Positions 9,154-18,172 of a DNA stretch of 64,000 nt are shown here, piece after piece; the first letter of the stretch is position 1, and the number at the start of each line of letters is the position of its first letter. The position numbers and the translations under genes are program-made. The DNA comes from Microvirga arvi (GTDB lineage Bacteria; Pseudomonadota; Alphaproteobacteria; Rhizobiales; Beijerinckiaceae), in assembly GCF_016892765.1 (NCBI RefSeq), contig NZ_JAFEMD010000034.1, positions 1-64,000 of the forward strand, read 5' to 3'. The notes below the pieces were generated by a model. That model made no database searches, was not told the DNA's origin, and saw nothing but the letters and a program-made list of their open reading frames with translations.

Positions 9154-9702
9154 ATGCCGAAGATCGGGACCCGGCTCAGAGAGCTTCGCCGCCGGCGGAA
9201 CCTTGGAGTCCGTGAGGTGGCCTTGAGATCCGGCATCTCACATTCCTCGATCTCCCTCATCGAGCGGGACCGCATGAGCCCATCGGTCGATACGCTCAGC
9301 GCCATTCTGGATGCTCTTGGCACCACCCTGACAGGCTTCTTCTCGGACCTGAACTCCGCCGTGCGTCACTCGCCGTTCTACGGGGCCGATGAATGGGTCG
9401 AGATCGGCAAGGCGCAGACGATCTCGTACCGCATGTTGGGCATGAATCATCCCAACCGGCAGATCCTGATGCTGCATGAGACCTATGCGGTCGGAGCCGA
9501 TACGGGAGAGCCGTTCTCCCATTCGGCGCAGGAAGCCGGAACGGTGCTGCACGGTGCCGTCGAGGTCACGGTGGGCGACGAATGCCGCGTGCTCAAGGCG
9601 GGAGATGGCTATTATTTCGACAGCCGCATGCCCCACCGCTTCCGGAACGTTGCCAACGAGCCAAGCACCGTTCTCAGCGCCGTCACACCACCAACCTACT
9701 AA
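9154..9702 (+). CDS. XRE-family regulator with C-terminal cupin domain
   Basis: The protein has 182 residues. An N-terminal helix-turn-helix (IGTRLRELRRRRNLGVREVA, then SGISHSSISLIERD) is followed from about residue 105 by a small cupin sensor (HSAQEAGTVLHGAVEVTVG and YYFDSRMPHRF). Regulators of this layout (PuuR-like) sense small amines, amino acids or organic acids. The ATG is preferred over an upstream GTG because GGAAGAGG lies at good spacing. It is divergent from the HisD-like gene and precedes the Pot-type importer, so it probably controls both (inference). A close paralogue lies at 15696. Confidence 0.88.
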   Translation: MPKIGTRLRELRRRRNLGVREVALRSGISHSSISLIERDRMSPSVDTLSAILDALGTTLTGFFSDLNSAVRHSPFYGADEWVEIGKAQTISYRMLGMNHPNRQILMLHETYAVGADTGEPFSHSAQEAGTVLHGAVEVTVGDECRVLKAGDGYYFDSRMPHRFRNVANEPSTVLSAVTPPTY

Positions 9703-9833
9703 CCTTCAAGCTGACGGGGGCCAACCGGGTCGACGTTTAATATTTTCACCGCGACGGAGCCAAGCCGCTTCCAACTTCGACCGCGGATGTGCTTGCCTGC
9801 CGGAGGCGCCAATAACCAGAGAGGGATCCAAAC

Positions 9834-10886
9834 ATGACACTCGCCAAGAAACTGACGTTCGCCGTCTGCCTCACGGCTCTCGTCGCAGGCGCGGCCGTCA
9901 CATCGGCTCAGGCTCGCGATCTCACCGTCGTGTCCTGGGGCGGCAACTACCAGGACGCGCAGAAGAAGATCTATTTCGAGCCCTTCGCCAAGAAGACCGG
10001 CAAGCCCGTTCTCGACGAGAGCTGGGACGGGGGCATCGGCGTGATCGCGGCCAAGATCAAGGCCGGCGTGCCGAACTGGGACGTGGTGCAGGTCGAGTCC
10101 GAGGAACTCGCGCTCGGTTGCGCGGACGGCTATTACGAGAAGCTCGATTGGAGCAAACTCGGTGGCAAGGACGCCTACCTTCCGGCCGCCGTCAACGATT
10201 GCGGCGTGGGCGCCATCGTATGGTCGACCGCCCTCAGCTATGACGCGGACCGCCTGAAGGAAGCTCCGCAATCATGGGCCGACTTCTGGGACACCAAGAA
10301 GTTCCCCGGCAAGCGCGGCTTCCGCCGTGGCCCGAAATACGCGCTCGAGTTCGCCCTGATGGCCGACGGCGTGCCTCCCGCCGATGTCTACAAGGTGCTG
10401 AGTACGCCGGAAGGCATCGATCGCGCGTTCAAGAAGCTCGAGGAGTTGAAGCCGAACATCGTCTGGTGGGAATCGGGCGCTCAGCCGCTGCAGCTCCTGG
10501 CCTCCGGCGAGGTGGTCATGACCACCGCCTATAACGGCCGCATCTCGGGCATCAACAAGACCGAAGGCAAGAACTTCAAGGTCGTGTGGCCGGGCAGCCT
10601 CTATGCCATCGACAGCTGGGTGATCATGAAGGGCAGCCCGAACAAGGACGCCGCGATGGACTTCATCGCCTTCGTGAATGTTCCAGAAAACCAGGTGAAG
10701 CTGCCGGAATATATCGCCTACGGCCTTCCGAACAAAGCGGCTGCAGCCGCCGTGCCGACAAACCTGCAGAAGGATCTGCCGACCGCGCCTGAGAACCTGG
10801 CTGGCTCGGTGCCGCTCGATGCCGACTTCTGGATCGACAACATCGAGGAGCTCAACAAACGCTTCAACGCTTGGCTCGCAAAGTAA
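9834..10886 (+). CDS. ABC transporter substrate-binding protein, PotD/SBP_bac_8-like
   Basis: This is a 350-residue periplasmic binding protein. An N-terminal signal peptide (basic MTLAKK, hydrophobic core to about residue 25, AQA-R cleavage region) is followed by LTVVSWGGNYQDAQKKIYF. Ligand-region motifs include SWADFWDTKKFPGKRG, VWWESGAQPLQLL and YNGRISG. These resemble polyamine/amino-compound binding proteins. A GC-rich hairpin after the stop, then the ATPase and two permeases, complete a Pot-type importer. A paralogue with the same W-E-x-GAQ and NGRIS motifs is at 57733. The ligand cannot be read from sequence; an amine or amino alcohol fits the neighbours. Confidence 0.87.
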   Translation: MTLAKKLTFAVCLTALVAGAAVTSAQARDLTVVSWGGNYQDAQKKIYFEPFAKKTGKPVLDESWDGGIGVIAAKIKAGVPNWDVVQVESEELALGCADGYYEKLDWSKLGGKDAYLPAAVNDCGVGAIVWSTALSYDADRLKEAPQSWADFWDTKKFPGKRGFRRGPKYALEFALMADGVPPADVYKVLSTPEGIDRAFKKLEELKPNIVWWESGAQPLQLLASGEVVMTTAYNGRISGINKTEGKNFKVVWPGSLYAIDSWVIMKGSPNKDAAMDFIAFVNVPENQVKLPEYIAYGLPNKAAAAAVPTNLQKDLPTAPENLAGSVPLDADFWIDNIEELNKRFNAWLAK

Positions 10887-10983
10887 CGGCGAACCAATCC
10901 ATGCAGGCAGGAGCGGACGACATGCGAGTTTCAGCGACTCGATGCATCACTCCGCTCCTGGCGCGTCCAATCCGCCATCAAGT

Positions 10984-11009
10984 CGAGGCGCGGGCGAAAG
11001 CCCGCGCCT
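10984..11009 (+). terminator. GC-rich hairpin after the binding-protein gene
   Basis: A perfect 11-bp stem (GAGGCGCGGGC paired with GCCCGCGCCTC) closes a GAAA tetraloop and is followed by TTCT. Placed between the binding-protein and ATPase genes, it probably stabilises the upstream message and partly terminates transcription, giving more binding protein than membrane components. Confidence 0.75.
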
Positions 11010-11114
11010 CTTCTGCGCAGAGACGGCCTTTGCCATTTTGGCCGAGCCGAGACCACAGGATGCAGCACCCGCCAAGGTTTCACCTGCGGCAAACACGATC
11101 CAGAGCATAGCGAA

Positions 11115-12179
11115 ATGCGACCTTTCATTCAGTTCGAGTCGGTCTCGAAAGCCTTCGGCAGTCTCACCGTGGTGAACGCGCTCGATCTCGCCATCAAAAA
11201 GGGCGAGTTCGTCAGTCTTCTGGGCCCATCCGGATCCGGCAAAACCACGATCCTGATGATGCTGGCGGGATTCGAACGACCGACACAGGGCGCAATCTAT
11301 CTCGATGGAAAGCGCATCGATCACCTGCCGCCGTATCGCCGGCAGATGGGCGTCGTGTTCCAGAACTACGCCCTTTTCCCGCACATGACCGTCGCCGAGA
11401 ACGTTGCCTTCCCGCTTCAAATGCAGCGCGTGCCGCGCGCCGAGATCACCCGGCGGGTCGAGCGCGCACTCGACATGGTGAAGCTCGAGCAGTTGAAGGA
11501 CCGGCGGCCCTCGCAGCTCTCGGGTGGTCAGCAGCAGCGCATCGCGCTCACGCGCGCCCTCGTGTTCGAGCCGAGCGTGATCCTCATGGACGAACCTCTC
11601 GGCGCGCTCGACAAGCAGCTGCGCGAGCACATGCAGCTCGAGATCCGCGAGCTGCACAAGCGTCTCGGTCTCACCATTGTCTTCGTGACCCACGATCAGT
11701 CCGAGGCGCTCACGATGTCGGACCGCATCGCGGTGTTCAACGCTGGACGGATCGAGCAGATCGACAATCCTCAGGTGATCTACGACACGCCGCGCACACG
11801 CTTCGTGGCGGAGTTCATCGGCGAGACCAACCTGATTGAGGCCAAGATCGCGAGCATCGACAATCGCATCGCCCGCCTCTCCCTCGGCGCCGGCCTCAGC
11901 GCGCACGCGCATGCTGCGGATGGCCTCTCGGCCGGGCAGACCGCATCCTTTTCGCTGCGTCCCGAGCGGATCCGTCTCGGGATGGCGCCGGAGGGGAGCA
12001 ACGCGCTCGACATGACGATCACCGACTGCATCTATCACGGTGATCACATGCGGGTTCAACTCACCCGTGATGATTTCAGCTTGGTGGCGCGGTGCGAGCG
12101 GCTGGCAGGCAATTGGACTGTCGGCGCTCCCGTCGTCGCTTCGTTCGATCCCAGTGATTGCACGGTGCTCGCCCAATGA
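11115..12179 (+). CDS. ABC transporter ATP-binding protein, PotA-like
   Basis: The protein has 354 residues. Walker A GPSGSGKTT lies at about residues 37-45, the Q-loop in VFQNYALFPHMT, the signature LSGGQQQR, Walker B VILMDEPLGALD, the switch histidine in FVTHDQSEA, and a C-terminal TOBE-like region after about residue 240. This is the PotA/FbpC/CysA type of ATPase that drives import through two separate permeases. Its stop overlaps the following permease start (ATGA), indicating translational coupling. Confidence 0.92.
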   Translation: MRPFIQFESVSKAFGSLTVVNALDLAIKKGEFVSLLGPSGSGKTTILMMLAGFERPTQGAIYLDGKRIDHLPPYRRQMGVVFQNYALFPHMTVAENVAFPLQMQRVPRAEITRRVERALDMVKLEQLKDRRPSQLSGGQQQRIALTRALVFEPSVILMDEPLGALDKQLREHMQLEIRELHKRLGLTIVFVTHDQSEALTMSDRIAVFNAGRIEQIDNPQVIYDTPRTRFVAEFIGETNLIEAKIASIDNRIARLSLGAGLSAHAHAADGLSAGQTASFSLRPERIRLGMAPEGSNALDMTITDCIYHGDHMRVQLTRDDFSLVARCERLAGNWTVGAPVVASFDPSDCTVLAQ

Positions 12180-13363
12180 AAGCAGCCATCCTCCGCGAGC
12201 GCTCCGGTGCCCTGCTGCTGGTCTCGCCGGTGATCATCTTCTTGGCGGTCTTCTTCTTGTGGCCCCTTTGGACGATGGTCACCGCCGCCTTCGTCGACGA
12301 CGCGGTCAGCAAGGTTCTGCCACGAACGGCGGCCAGCATCGTTTCCTGGAATGGCCAAGGTGTGCCCTCGGAAGCGGCCCACAAGGCCCTCGTGCAGGAT
12401 CTCAAGGCCGCCTCGGACGAGCAGGCTCTGGGCGAGGCCGTGCGTCGGCTTAACAGCGCAGCATCGGGCTTCCGCACCCTACTCGGGCGGACGATCCCCG
12501 CGGTCAAAGCCGCGCCCGATCCCGCGCAGGTGGATCTTCTCGCGGTCGATCCGCGCTGGAACGACACCCGCTTCTGGGTAGCGCTCAAGGAGGCGATGCC
12601 GCCTTATACGGATCGCAACATCCTCGCCGCCGTCGACATGAAGCGCGACGCATCGGGCGGCATCGTGGCCGAGGCTGCCGATGCCTCGGCTCACCGCCTC
12701 ATCATGCTGCGCACCCTTCTGGTCGCCGCCATGGTGACAATCGCGTGCGCGGTCATCGGGCTTCCCTACGCGATGCTTACAGCCTCGGTGACCGGGTGGA
12801 AGCGGTCGGCTCTCCTGCTCGCGGTGGTCCTGCCGCTCTGGACGTCGCTGCTCGTGCGCACAGCCGCCTGGTTCATCCTTCTGCAGAACGAGGGCCTCAT
12901 CAACCGCGCGCTGCAGGCCATCGGGCTCATCGATTCTCCACTGCCACTAATCTTCAACCGGCTCGGCGTGGTGATCGCCATGACCCACGTGCTTCTGCCC
13001 TTCATGGTGCTGCCGATCTACAGCGTAATCCTTGGGATCCCGCGTAACCTCATGTCTGCTGCGCAGTCGATGGGGGCAGGGCCGGTTCGGGCCTTCTGGC
13101 GCGTGCTGCTGCCCCTGAGTCTGCCAGGCCTTCTCTCGGGCTCGCTCCTCGTCTTCATGGTCGCCATCGGTTATTATATCACCCCGGCGCTGCTCGGCGG
13201 AGCGAACGATCAGATGATCAGTTCCGTCATCGCGTTCTATGCAACCGGCACCGCAAATTGGGGGCTGGCAGGTGCTCTCGGCCTGATCCTGCTCGTGGTA
13301 ACCACTGTGCTCTACGCCATCTACGGGCGCTTTTCGACGCCCCAACAAGTGCCAGGAGCTTGA
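12176..13363 (+). CDS. ABC transporter permease, PotB-like, with enlarged periplasmic loop
   Basis: This 395-residue inner-membrane permease is about 100 residues longer than usual for PotB. The first membrane helix (LLLVSPVIIFLAVFFLWPLW) is followed by a soluble segment of about 130 residues, roughly 45-175, before the canonical core resumes with LLVAAMVTIACAVIGLPYAML. The EAA-like loop (AAQSMGAGPVRAFWRVLLPL) that docks the ATPase is present. The extra segment is mostly hydrophilic and helical and should lie outside the membrane. The paralogous permease at 58799 lacks it. The operon context is clear. Confidence 0.9.
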   Translation: MKAAILRERSGALLLVSPVIIFLAVFFLWPLWTMVTAAFVDDAVSKVLPRTAASIVSWNGQGVPSEAAHKALVQDLKAASDEQALGEAVRRLNSAASGFRTLLGRTIPAVKAAPDPAQVDLLAVDPRWNDTRFWVALKEAMPPYTDRNILAAVDMKRDASGGIVAEAADASAHRLIMLRTLLVAAMVTIACAVIGLPYAMLTASVTGWKRSALLLAVVLPLWTSLLVRTAAWFILLQNEGLINRALQAIGLIDSPLPLIFNRLGVVIAMTHVLLPFMVLPIYSVILGIPRNLMSAAQSMGAGPVRAFWRVLLPLSLPGLLSGSLLVFMVAIGYYITPALLGGANDQMISSVIAFYATGTANWGLAGALGLILLVVTTVLYAIYGRFSTPQQVPGA

Positions 13364-13367
13364 GGCT

Positions 13368-14162
13368 GTGTTTCGGGCGCTTCAAACCACCTTCGGAATC
13401 GCGGTCGTCATCTTCCTGTTGATGCCGATCTTCGCCATCCTGCCGCTGGCGTTCACGTCCAGCGTGTTCCTCAACTACCCCATCCCCGCGTACTCCATGC
13501 GCTGGATGCACGAGCTCACCACGGCCGAAGTGTGGCGAACGTCCATCGTCAACAGCCTCATCATCGGCGGCGGCGCGACGGTCCTGGCGACCGTGCTCGG
13601 CACGCTGGCCTCCCTCGGGATGCGCAAAGGGGCACTGCCGATGGTTGGCCTGCTGCGCACCGTGTTCCTGCTCCCGATGGTGGTGCCGGCCGTCGTCCTC
13701 GGCGTCGGCATGCAGATCTTCCTCGTTCGGATCGGGCTTGCGAGCACCTATCTCGGCGTCATCGTTGCACATGCGGTTCTGTGCATTCCCTTCGTGATCG
13801 TCAGCGTCTCGGCAGCCCTACAGGGGATCGACCCCTCTATCGAGCGTGCGGCGAGCAGCCTGGGGGCCCGGCCGGTCACGGTGTTCCGGCGCGTGACCTT
13901 GCCGCTAGCCCTTCCGGGTGTGGTGTCGGGCGCGATCTTCGCCTTCGCAACCTCCCTCGACGAGGTCGTGCTGACCCTGTTCGTGGCGGGCCCGAACCAG
14001 AGGACGTTAGCGCGGCAAATGTTCTCCAGCATCCGTGAGAATATCAACCCGACGGTCGCCGCGGCGGCGCTTCTCCTCATCGTCGGTACGCTGTGCCTGG
14101 GTGGGCTTGGCGCGCTGCTGCGCTGGCGGCAGGGCCGCAAGACGGCGGCCGCGGTCGCATAG
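13368..14162 (+). CDS. ABC transporter permease, PotC-like
   Basis: This 264-residue permease has six predicted membrane segments and the EAA-type cytoplasmic motif AASSLGARPVTVFRRVTLPL near residues 160-180. The GTG start lies 4 bases after the preceding permease stop, behind CAGGAGCTTGAG as ribosome site. It pairs with the upstream permease to form the channel. It is the last gene of the importer operon, and a strong palindrome follows. Confidence 0.9.
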   Translation: MFRALQTTFGIAVVIFLLMPIFAILPLAFTSSVFLNYPIPAYSMRWMHELTTAEVWRTSIVNSLIIGGGATVLATVLGTLASLGMRKGALPMVGLLRTVFLLPMVVPAVVLGVGMQIFLVRIGLASTYLGVIVAHAVLCIPFVIVSVSAALQGIDPSIERAASSLGARPVTVFRRVTLPLALPGVVSGAIFAFATSLDEVVLTLFVAGPNQRTLARQMFSSIRENINPTVAAAALLLIVGTLCLGGLGALLRWRQGRKTAAAVA

Positions 14163-14189
14163 GAATCGGCTGCTCTCATCTTAAGAGGG

Positions 14190-14233
14190 AGCATCGGACC
14201 CAAAAGTGCAGACCCACTTTTGGGTCCGATGCT
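14190..14233. terminator. Perfect 19-bp palindrome between convergent operons
   Basis: AGCATCGGACCCAAAAGTG (14190-14208) is exactly complementary to 14215-14233, with a 6-base loop CAGACC. It separates the convergent Pot-type operon and the GabT-like gene. It works as a plausible bidirectional terminator. The sequence also looks like the repeated palindromic elements scattered in Hyphomicrobiales genomes (from memory). Confidence 0.75.
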
Positions 14234-14297
14234 TTAGGTCGACCGCCCAAAAGGAAACCGCGCCGGCCTGTGAGACGGGCGAGGTTGGCGGGTTGCC

Positions 14298-15590
14298 TTA
14301 CTGACGCTTGCCCACCACTTCGGTGAGGGCCGCCTCGAAGATGTCGAGTCCCTCGTCCACCTGCTCCATCGGGATGGTGAGCGGGGCGAGGAGACGCACG
14401 ATGTTCGCATCGACGCCGCAGGAAAGAAGGATGAGCCCCTTTTCCTGCGCACTGCCGATGAGCGCAGAGACGATTTCGGCGTCGGGCTTGCGGCTGTCGC
14501 GGTCCTTCACGAACTCGACCGCCACCATGGCCCCGAGGTTGCGGGCGTCGCCTATGCACGAGAATGAGTTGCGGCGCGCCAGCTCCTCGAAACGGTTACG
14601 CATGCGCGTGCCGATCTCGGTGGCGCGGGCGCAAAGATCTTCGCTCTGGATCACGTCGAGCACCGCGTGCGCGGCCGCGAGGCCGATGGGGCTGCCGGCA
14701 TAGGTGCCGCCGAGGCCGCCGGGATCGGCCGCATCCATGATCTCTGCGCGTCCGGTGACGGCCGAGAGCGGAAAGCCGCCGCCGAGGCCCTTCGCCATCG
14801 TGATCAGGTCTGGAACCACGTCGGCGTGCTGGATGGCGAACATCCGGCCTGTGCGGGCGATGCCGGTCTGGATCTCGTCGGCGATCAGGAGGATGCCATG
14901 TTCGTTGCAGATGGCTCGGAGCTCCTGGAGGAAGTCGAACGGCGCGATGTTGAAGCCGCCTTCGCCCTGCACCGGCTCGACGATAATGGCGGCGACGCGC
15001 GCAGGCTCCACGTCGTTCAGGAAGATCTGACGCAGACCCTCCAAAGCTTTGGCCGTGTCGATGCCGTGGGACTTCTTTGGAAATGGCGCATGATAGACTT
15101 CGGCCGGGAAGGGACCGAAGCCCTTCTTGTAGGGCGAGACCTTGCCGGTGAGCGCCATGGTCATCATGGTGCGGCCGTGGAACCCGCCGCCGAATGCGAT
15201 GATGGCGGAGCGGCCAGTGAACCGGCGTGCGACCTTCACGGCGTTCTCCACCGCCTCGGCACCCGTGGTGACGAACATCGTCTTCTTGGCGAAGCCGCCC
15301 GGAGCGGCCGCGTTCAGGCGTTCGGCCAAGCGAATGTAGGTTTCGTAGGGCGCCACGTTGAAGCACGTATGAGTGAAAGCTTCCGTCTGCTCGGCCACCG
15401 CCGCCATCACGGCCGGGTGGCGGTGACCGGTGTTGAGCACCGCGATGCCAGCCGCAAAGTCGATGTAGCGCTTGCCTTCGATATCCCACAGCTCTGCGTT
15501 CTGCGCGCGGGCAGCATAGAGTGTTTTGGTCGAGATGCCTCTGGGCACGGCAGCCTTGTGACGGTCGGCAAGAGCCATTGTTGCGCTCAT
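14298..15590 (-). CDS. gabT: 4-aminobutyrate aminotransferase-like class III transaminase
   Basis: The protein has about 430 residues. GabT hallmarks are VTTGAEAVENAVKVAR, GGGFHGRTMMTMALTGK, VEPVQGEGGFN, IADEIQTGIARTG with the PLP aspartate, and the Schiff-base lysine in TMAKGLGGGFPLSAV. It would transfer the amino group of GABA or a similar omega-amino acid to 2-oxoglutarate. The inner ATG (MSATMALADRHK) is chosen because GGAG lies 7 bases upstream. It is divergent from an XRE-cupin regulator and convergent with a Pot-type importer, consistent with use of polyamine or omega-amino substrates. Confidence 0.85.
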   Translation of the reverse strand: MSATMALADRHKAAVPRGISTKTLYAARAQNAELWDIEGKRYIDFAAGIAVLNTGHRHPAVMAAVAEQTEAFTHTCFNVAPYETYIRLAERLNAAAPGGFAKKTMFVTTGAEAVENAVKVARRFTGRSAIIAFGGGFHGRTMMTMALTGKVSPYKKGFGPFPAEVYHAPFPKKSHGIDTAKALEGLRQIFLNDVEPARVAAIIVEPVQGEGGFNIAPFDFLQELRAICNEHGILLIADEIQTGIARTGRMFAIQHADVVPDLITMAKGLGGGFPLSAVTGRAEIMDAADPGGLGGTYAGSPIGLAAAHAVLDVIQSEDLCARATEIGTRMRNRFEELARRNSFSCIGDARNLGAMVAVEFVKDRDSRKPDAEIVSALIGSAQEKGLILLSCGVDANIVRLLAPLTIPMEQVDEGLDIFEAALTEVVGKRQ

Positions 15591-15641
15591 CGCGGATCTC
15601 CGATTATTCATGCGCTGGCAGGGAACCTATGCTACCACCCT

Positions 15642-15659
15642 TGCTCAAAATATTGAGCA
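15642..15659. promoter_or_regulatory. Candidate operator TGCTCAA-N4-TTGAGCA
   Basis: This is a perfect 7-4-7 inverted repeat in the 105-bp gap between the divergent gabT-like gene and the XRE-cupin regulator. Its position and symmetry suit autoregulation plus gabT control by the regulator. I did not find the same sequence ahead of the paralogous regulator at 9154. Confidence 0.5.
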
Positions 15660-15695
15660 GGGCAAGGGGAAACCGTCCGAGACCCGGGTGAGACA

Positions 15696-16271
15696 ATGGA
15701 CTTTGACGTTGGCGCAAGACTGAAGGAAATTCGCCTGGCAGCGGGGCTCTCTCAGAGGGAATTGGCCGAGCGCTCCGGAGTAACGCATGGCCTCATTTCC
15801 ATGATCGAGCAGAACAAGAGCAGCCCGTCCATCGCCTCTCTACGCAAGATCTTGGGCGGGGTGTCCATGACGATGGCAGGGTTCTTCCACGAGGAGACGA
15901 GAGCACGCGACAAGGTTTTTTTTGGCGCCAATGAGCTGATCGACCTGACATCCCGCCTTTCCAGCCACACGGGACAGGACCACAGCCGGCTGAACTTCCG
16001 CCAAGTAGGCGATGCGCAGGCCCACGACCTGCAGATCCTCCATGAGCGCTATGAGCCTGGGGCTGATACCGGCACGACCATGCTTGAGCATAAATCGCGC
16101 GAAGGAGGCATCGTCATCGAAGGGGAACTCGAAGTTACAGTGGGCGACCAGGTTCAGGTGCTCCGCTCGGGCGACGCCTACCTTTTCGATAGCCGAATCC
16201 CGCACCGGTTCCGTAACCCTGGGACCAGTGACTGCATCGTGGTGAGCGCCTGCACCCCTCCCTACTTGTGA
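15696..16271 (+). CDS. XRE-family regulator with C-terminal cupin domain
   Basis: This 191-residue regulator has the same layout as the one at 9154: helix-turn-helix (ARLKEIRLAAGLSQRELAERSG, then HGLISMIEQ) and a C-terminal cupin (GADTGTTMLEHKSREGGIVI, YLFDSRIPHRF). The shared GADTG, PHRFRN and terminal SACTPPYL-type patterns show that the two are paralogues. It is divergent from the gabT-like gene with a palindrome between them. Family members commonly respond to GABA, polyamines or their products. Confidence 0.88.
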   Translation: MDFDVGARLKEIRLAAGLSQRELAERSGVTHGLISMIEQNKSSPSIASLRKILGGVSMTMAGFFHEETRARDKVFFGANELIDLTSRLSSHTGQDHSRLNFRQVGDAQAHDLQILHERYEPGADTGTTMLEHKSREGGIVIEGELEVTVGDQVQVLRSGDAYLFDSRIPHRFRNPGTSDCIVVSACTPPYL

Positions 16272-16319
16272 TACTTGTAATGGGGCAGGGCGGCTCGAGG
16301 TGTCTAGAAATTTTTCCCA

Positions 16320-17105
16320 GGGGCCAATGGTGTGGCCCAGGTGCCGGGCTTCTTCACTGCACTGTCCCCTTGCCTGATCGGCATGGAAGCTTGTGCAACC
16401 GCTCATCACTGGGCCCGCACGCTCATGGCCTTCGGGCATGACGTCCGCCTGATCCCGCCAGCCTATATCAAACCCTATCTGCGCCGGCAGAAGAACGATG
16501 CCGCGGACACGGCTGCGATCTGTGAGGCCGTCACACAGCCATCGATGCGCTTCGTCCCGGTTAAGAGCCCGCAGCAGCAGAGCACCCTTATGCTGCACGG
16601 CGCCCACGATCTTCTGATCGGGCAGCGGACGGCCCTGATCAATGCCCTGCGGGGTCACTTTGCAGAACTGGGCATTGTCGTGGCGCAGGGCGCTCGCAAC
16701 ACGCGCCAGCTGATCGCTTATCTTCAGGACGAGACTAACCTGAATCTCCCCGCCACGGCCCGGGTCACACTCCGGCCTCTGGCGGCGATGCTGCTCGGGA
16801 TTGAGGCGCAGATTGCCAAGCTCGACAAGGCCATTCTGGCGGCCCACCGCAGCGATCCAGTCAGCACGAGGCTCGCCACCATTCCCGGCATCGGCCCGAT
16901 TGCGGCTTCCTGTCTCTCGGCCAGCATCCGGGATGCCAGCCTGTTCCAGGGCAGCCGGGAGTTTGCGACCTATCTCGGCCTTGTGCCGCGGCAGCATTCA
17001 ATCGGCGGCAAGGCGCGGCTGGGCCCATCTCCAAGATGGGCAACCGGCACCTGCGCAAGCTGCTCGTCGGCGCGCAAACAGACGGTTTGCCGCATAACCC
17101 TCGCG
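16320..17105 (+). pseudogene. IS110-family transposase, truncated and frameshifted
   Basis: The translated segment from about 16332 matches IS110 transposases: CLIGMEACATAHHWARTL, the DEDD-domain stretch RRQKNDAADTAAICEAV, and the C-terminal transposase_20 helix-hairpin region IPGIGPIAASCLSASI. The N terminus with the first catalytic aspartate is missing. Near 17025 a one-base shift moves the expected ISKMGNRHLRKLLVGA to another frame, and homology stops soon after. It is a dead fragment between the amine module and the next regulon, marking a recombination scar. Confidence 0.85.
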
Positions 17106-17254
17106 TTTGATCCAGACCATATGCGCACCTCCGGTTCTCCGCATATATTTGCTCTAATCATGCTGTGTCTTCGATCAGAACCACCTTGCCCGAGGACGTC
17201 GGACATGTGCGATAGTAGATATTTCGGATCGACCAGAACACATCGGAGCCGTGC

Positions 17255-18172
17255 ATGCCTGTCTTTTCTAGATTCGGGCGGTACATCGAAGAAGTTGCTC
17301 GCCGCGGTTCAATTCGCAGTGCTGCGGAATGGCTGAACATCGCACCATCCGCGATCAACCGGCAGATCATCATGGCCGAGGAAGAACTTGGCACGCGGCT
17401 CTTCGACCGACTGCCACAGGGCCTCCGGCTCACGCCGGCAGGCGAGCACTTGATCTACAATCTGCAGCGCTGGAAGCGCGAATTCGAGAATGTTCAGTCC
17501 GAGATTAACAACATCCAGGGTCTAGCCAGCGGCAAGATCACAATTGCCGCTGCCGAGGCTATTGCTGGAGATCTTCTGGCGGGCATCCTTGCTGATTTTC
17601 ACGCCGACTGTCCTCACGTGGTGATCTCCATCCATGTCGTTGGCGGCGGCGGCGTGAGAGAGATGGTGCTTAGTGGGAATGCTGATCTCGGCTTGACTTT
17701 TATGTCGACCTCCTACCGAGTCATGCGCGTCGAGCATTCAGTTCGATTGGTCCCAGGCTTGGCGATATTACCGGACCATCCGCTGGCGGAAAGGGCAAGC
17801 ATTAGTCTGTCAGACTGCCGCGACCTGCCTCTGATCCTTCCCGAAGAGGGGCTGCTCATCCGCAACAGCATCGATACAGCTCTAACCTTGGCTGGAATTG
17901 CTCTAAACCCAGTGGCGGCATGTAACAATTTTGCATTCATGAAAGCCATGGTTTTTAGGCGAATAGGTGTCGCTCTCTTAACCCGCGCCGAAATCCTTTC
18001 AGAGATCCGCAGCGGACAGCTTGTTTTCATTCCGCTGTCTGACAGCGAGATAAAACCGTCATCGCTATCTCTAGTAACTTTGTCACACCCATCCTCCGCG
18101 GCCATGCGCGTTGTAGGTACTATTGTCAGAGCAATGAACGACATGACCGAAAGAGACTGCTCTAATTTATAG
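17255..18172 (+). CDS. LysR-family transcriptional regulator
   Basis: The protein has 305 residues. The N-terminal winged helix-turn-helix reads VARRGSIRSAAEWLNIAPSA, then INRQIIMAEEELGTRLFDR, and TPAGEHLIYNLQ. A LysR substrate-binding domain follows from about residue 90 (SGKITIAAAEAIAGDLL). It starts at the ATG after GGAG. It precedes, in the same direction, the MaoC/deaminase/CoA-ligase/ABC operon (18303-26297), which it probably activates (inference). Its base composition is slightly more AT-rich than the operon, as is usual for regulators. Confidence 0.9.
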   Translation: MPVFSRFGRYIEEVARRGSIRSAAEWLNIAPSAINRQIIMAEEELGTRLFDRLPQGLRLTPAGEHLIYNLQRWKREFENVQSEINNIQGLASGKITIAAAEAIAGDLLAGILADFHADCPHVVISIHVVGGGGVREMVLSGNADLGLTFMSTSYRVMRVEHSVRLVPGLAILPDHPLAERASISLSDCRDLPLILPEEGLLIRNSIDTALTLAGIALNPVAACNNFAFMKAMVFRRIGVALLTRAEILSEIRSGQLVFIPLSDSEIKPSSLSLVTLSHPSSAAMRVVGTIVRAMNDMTERDCSNL

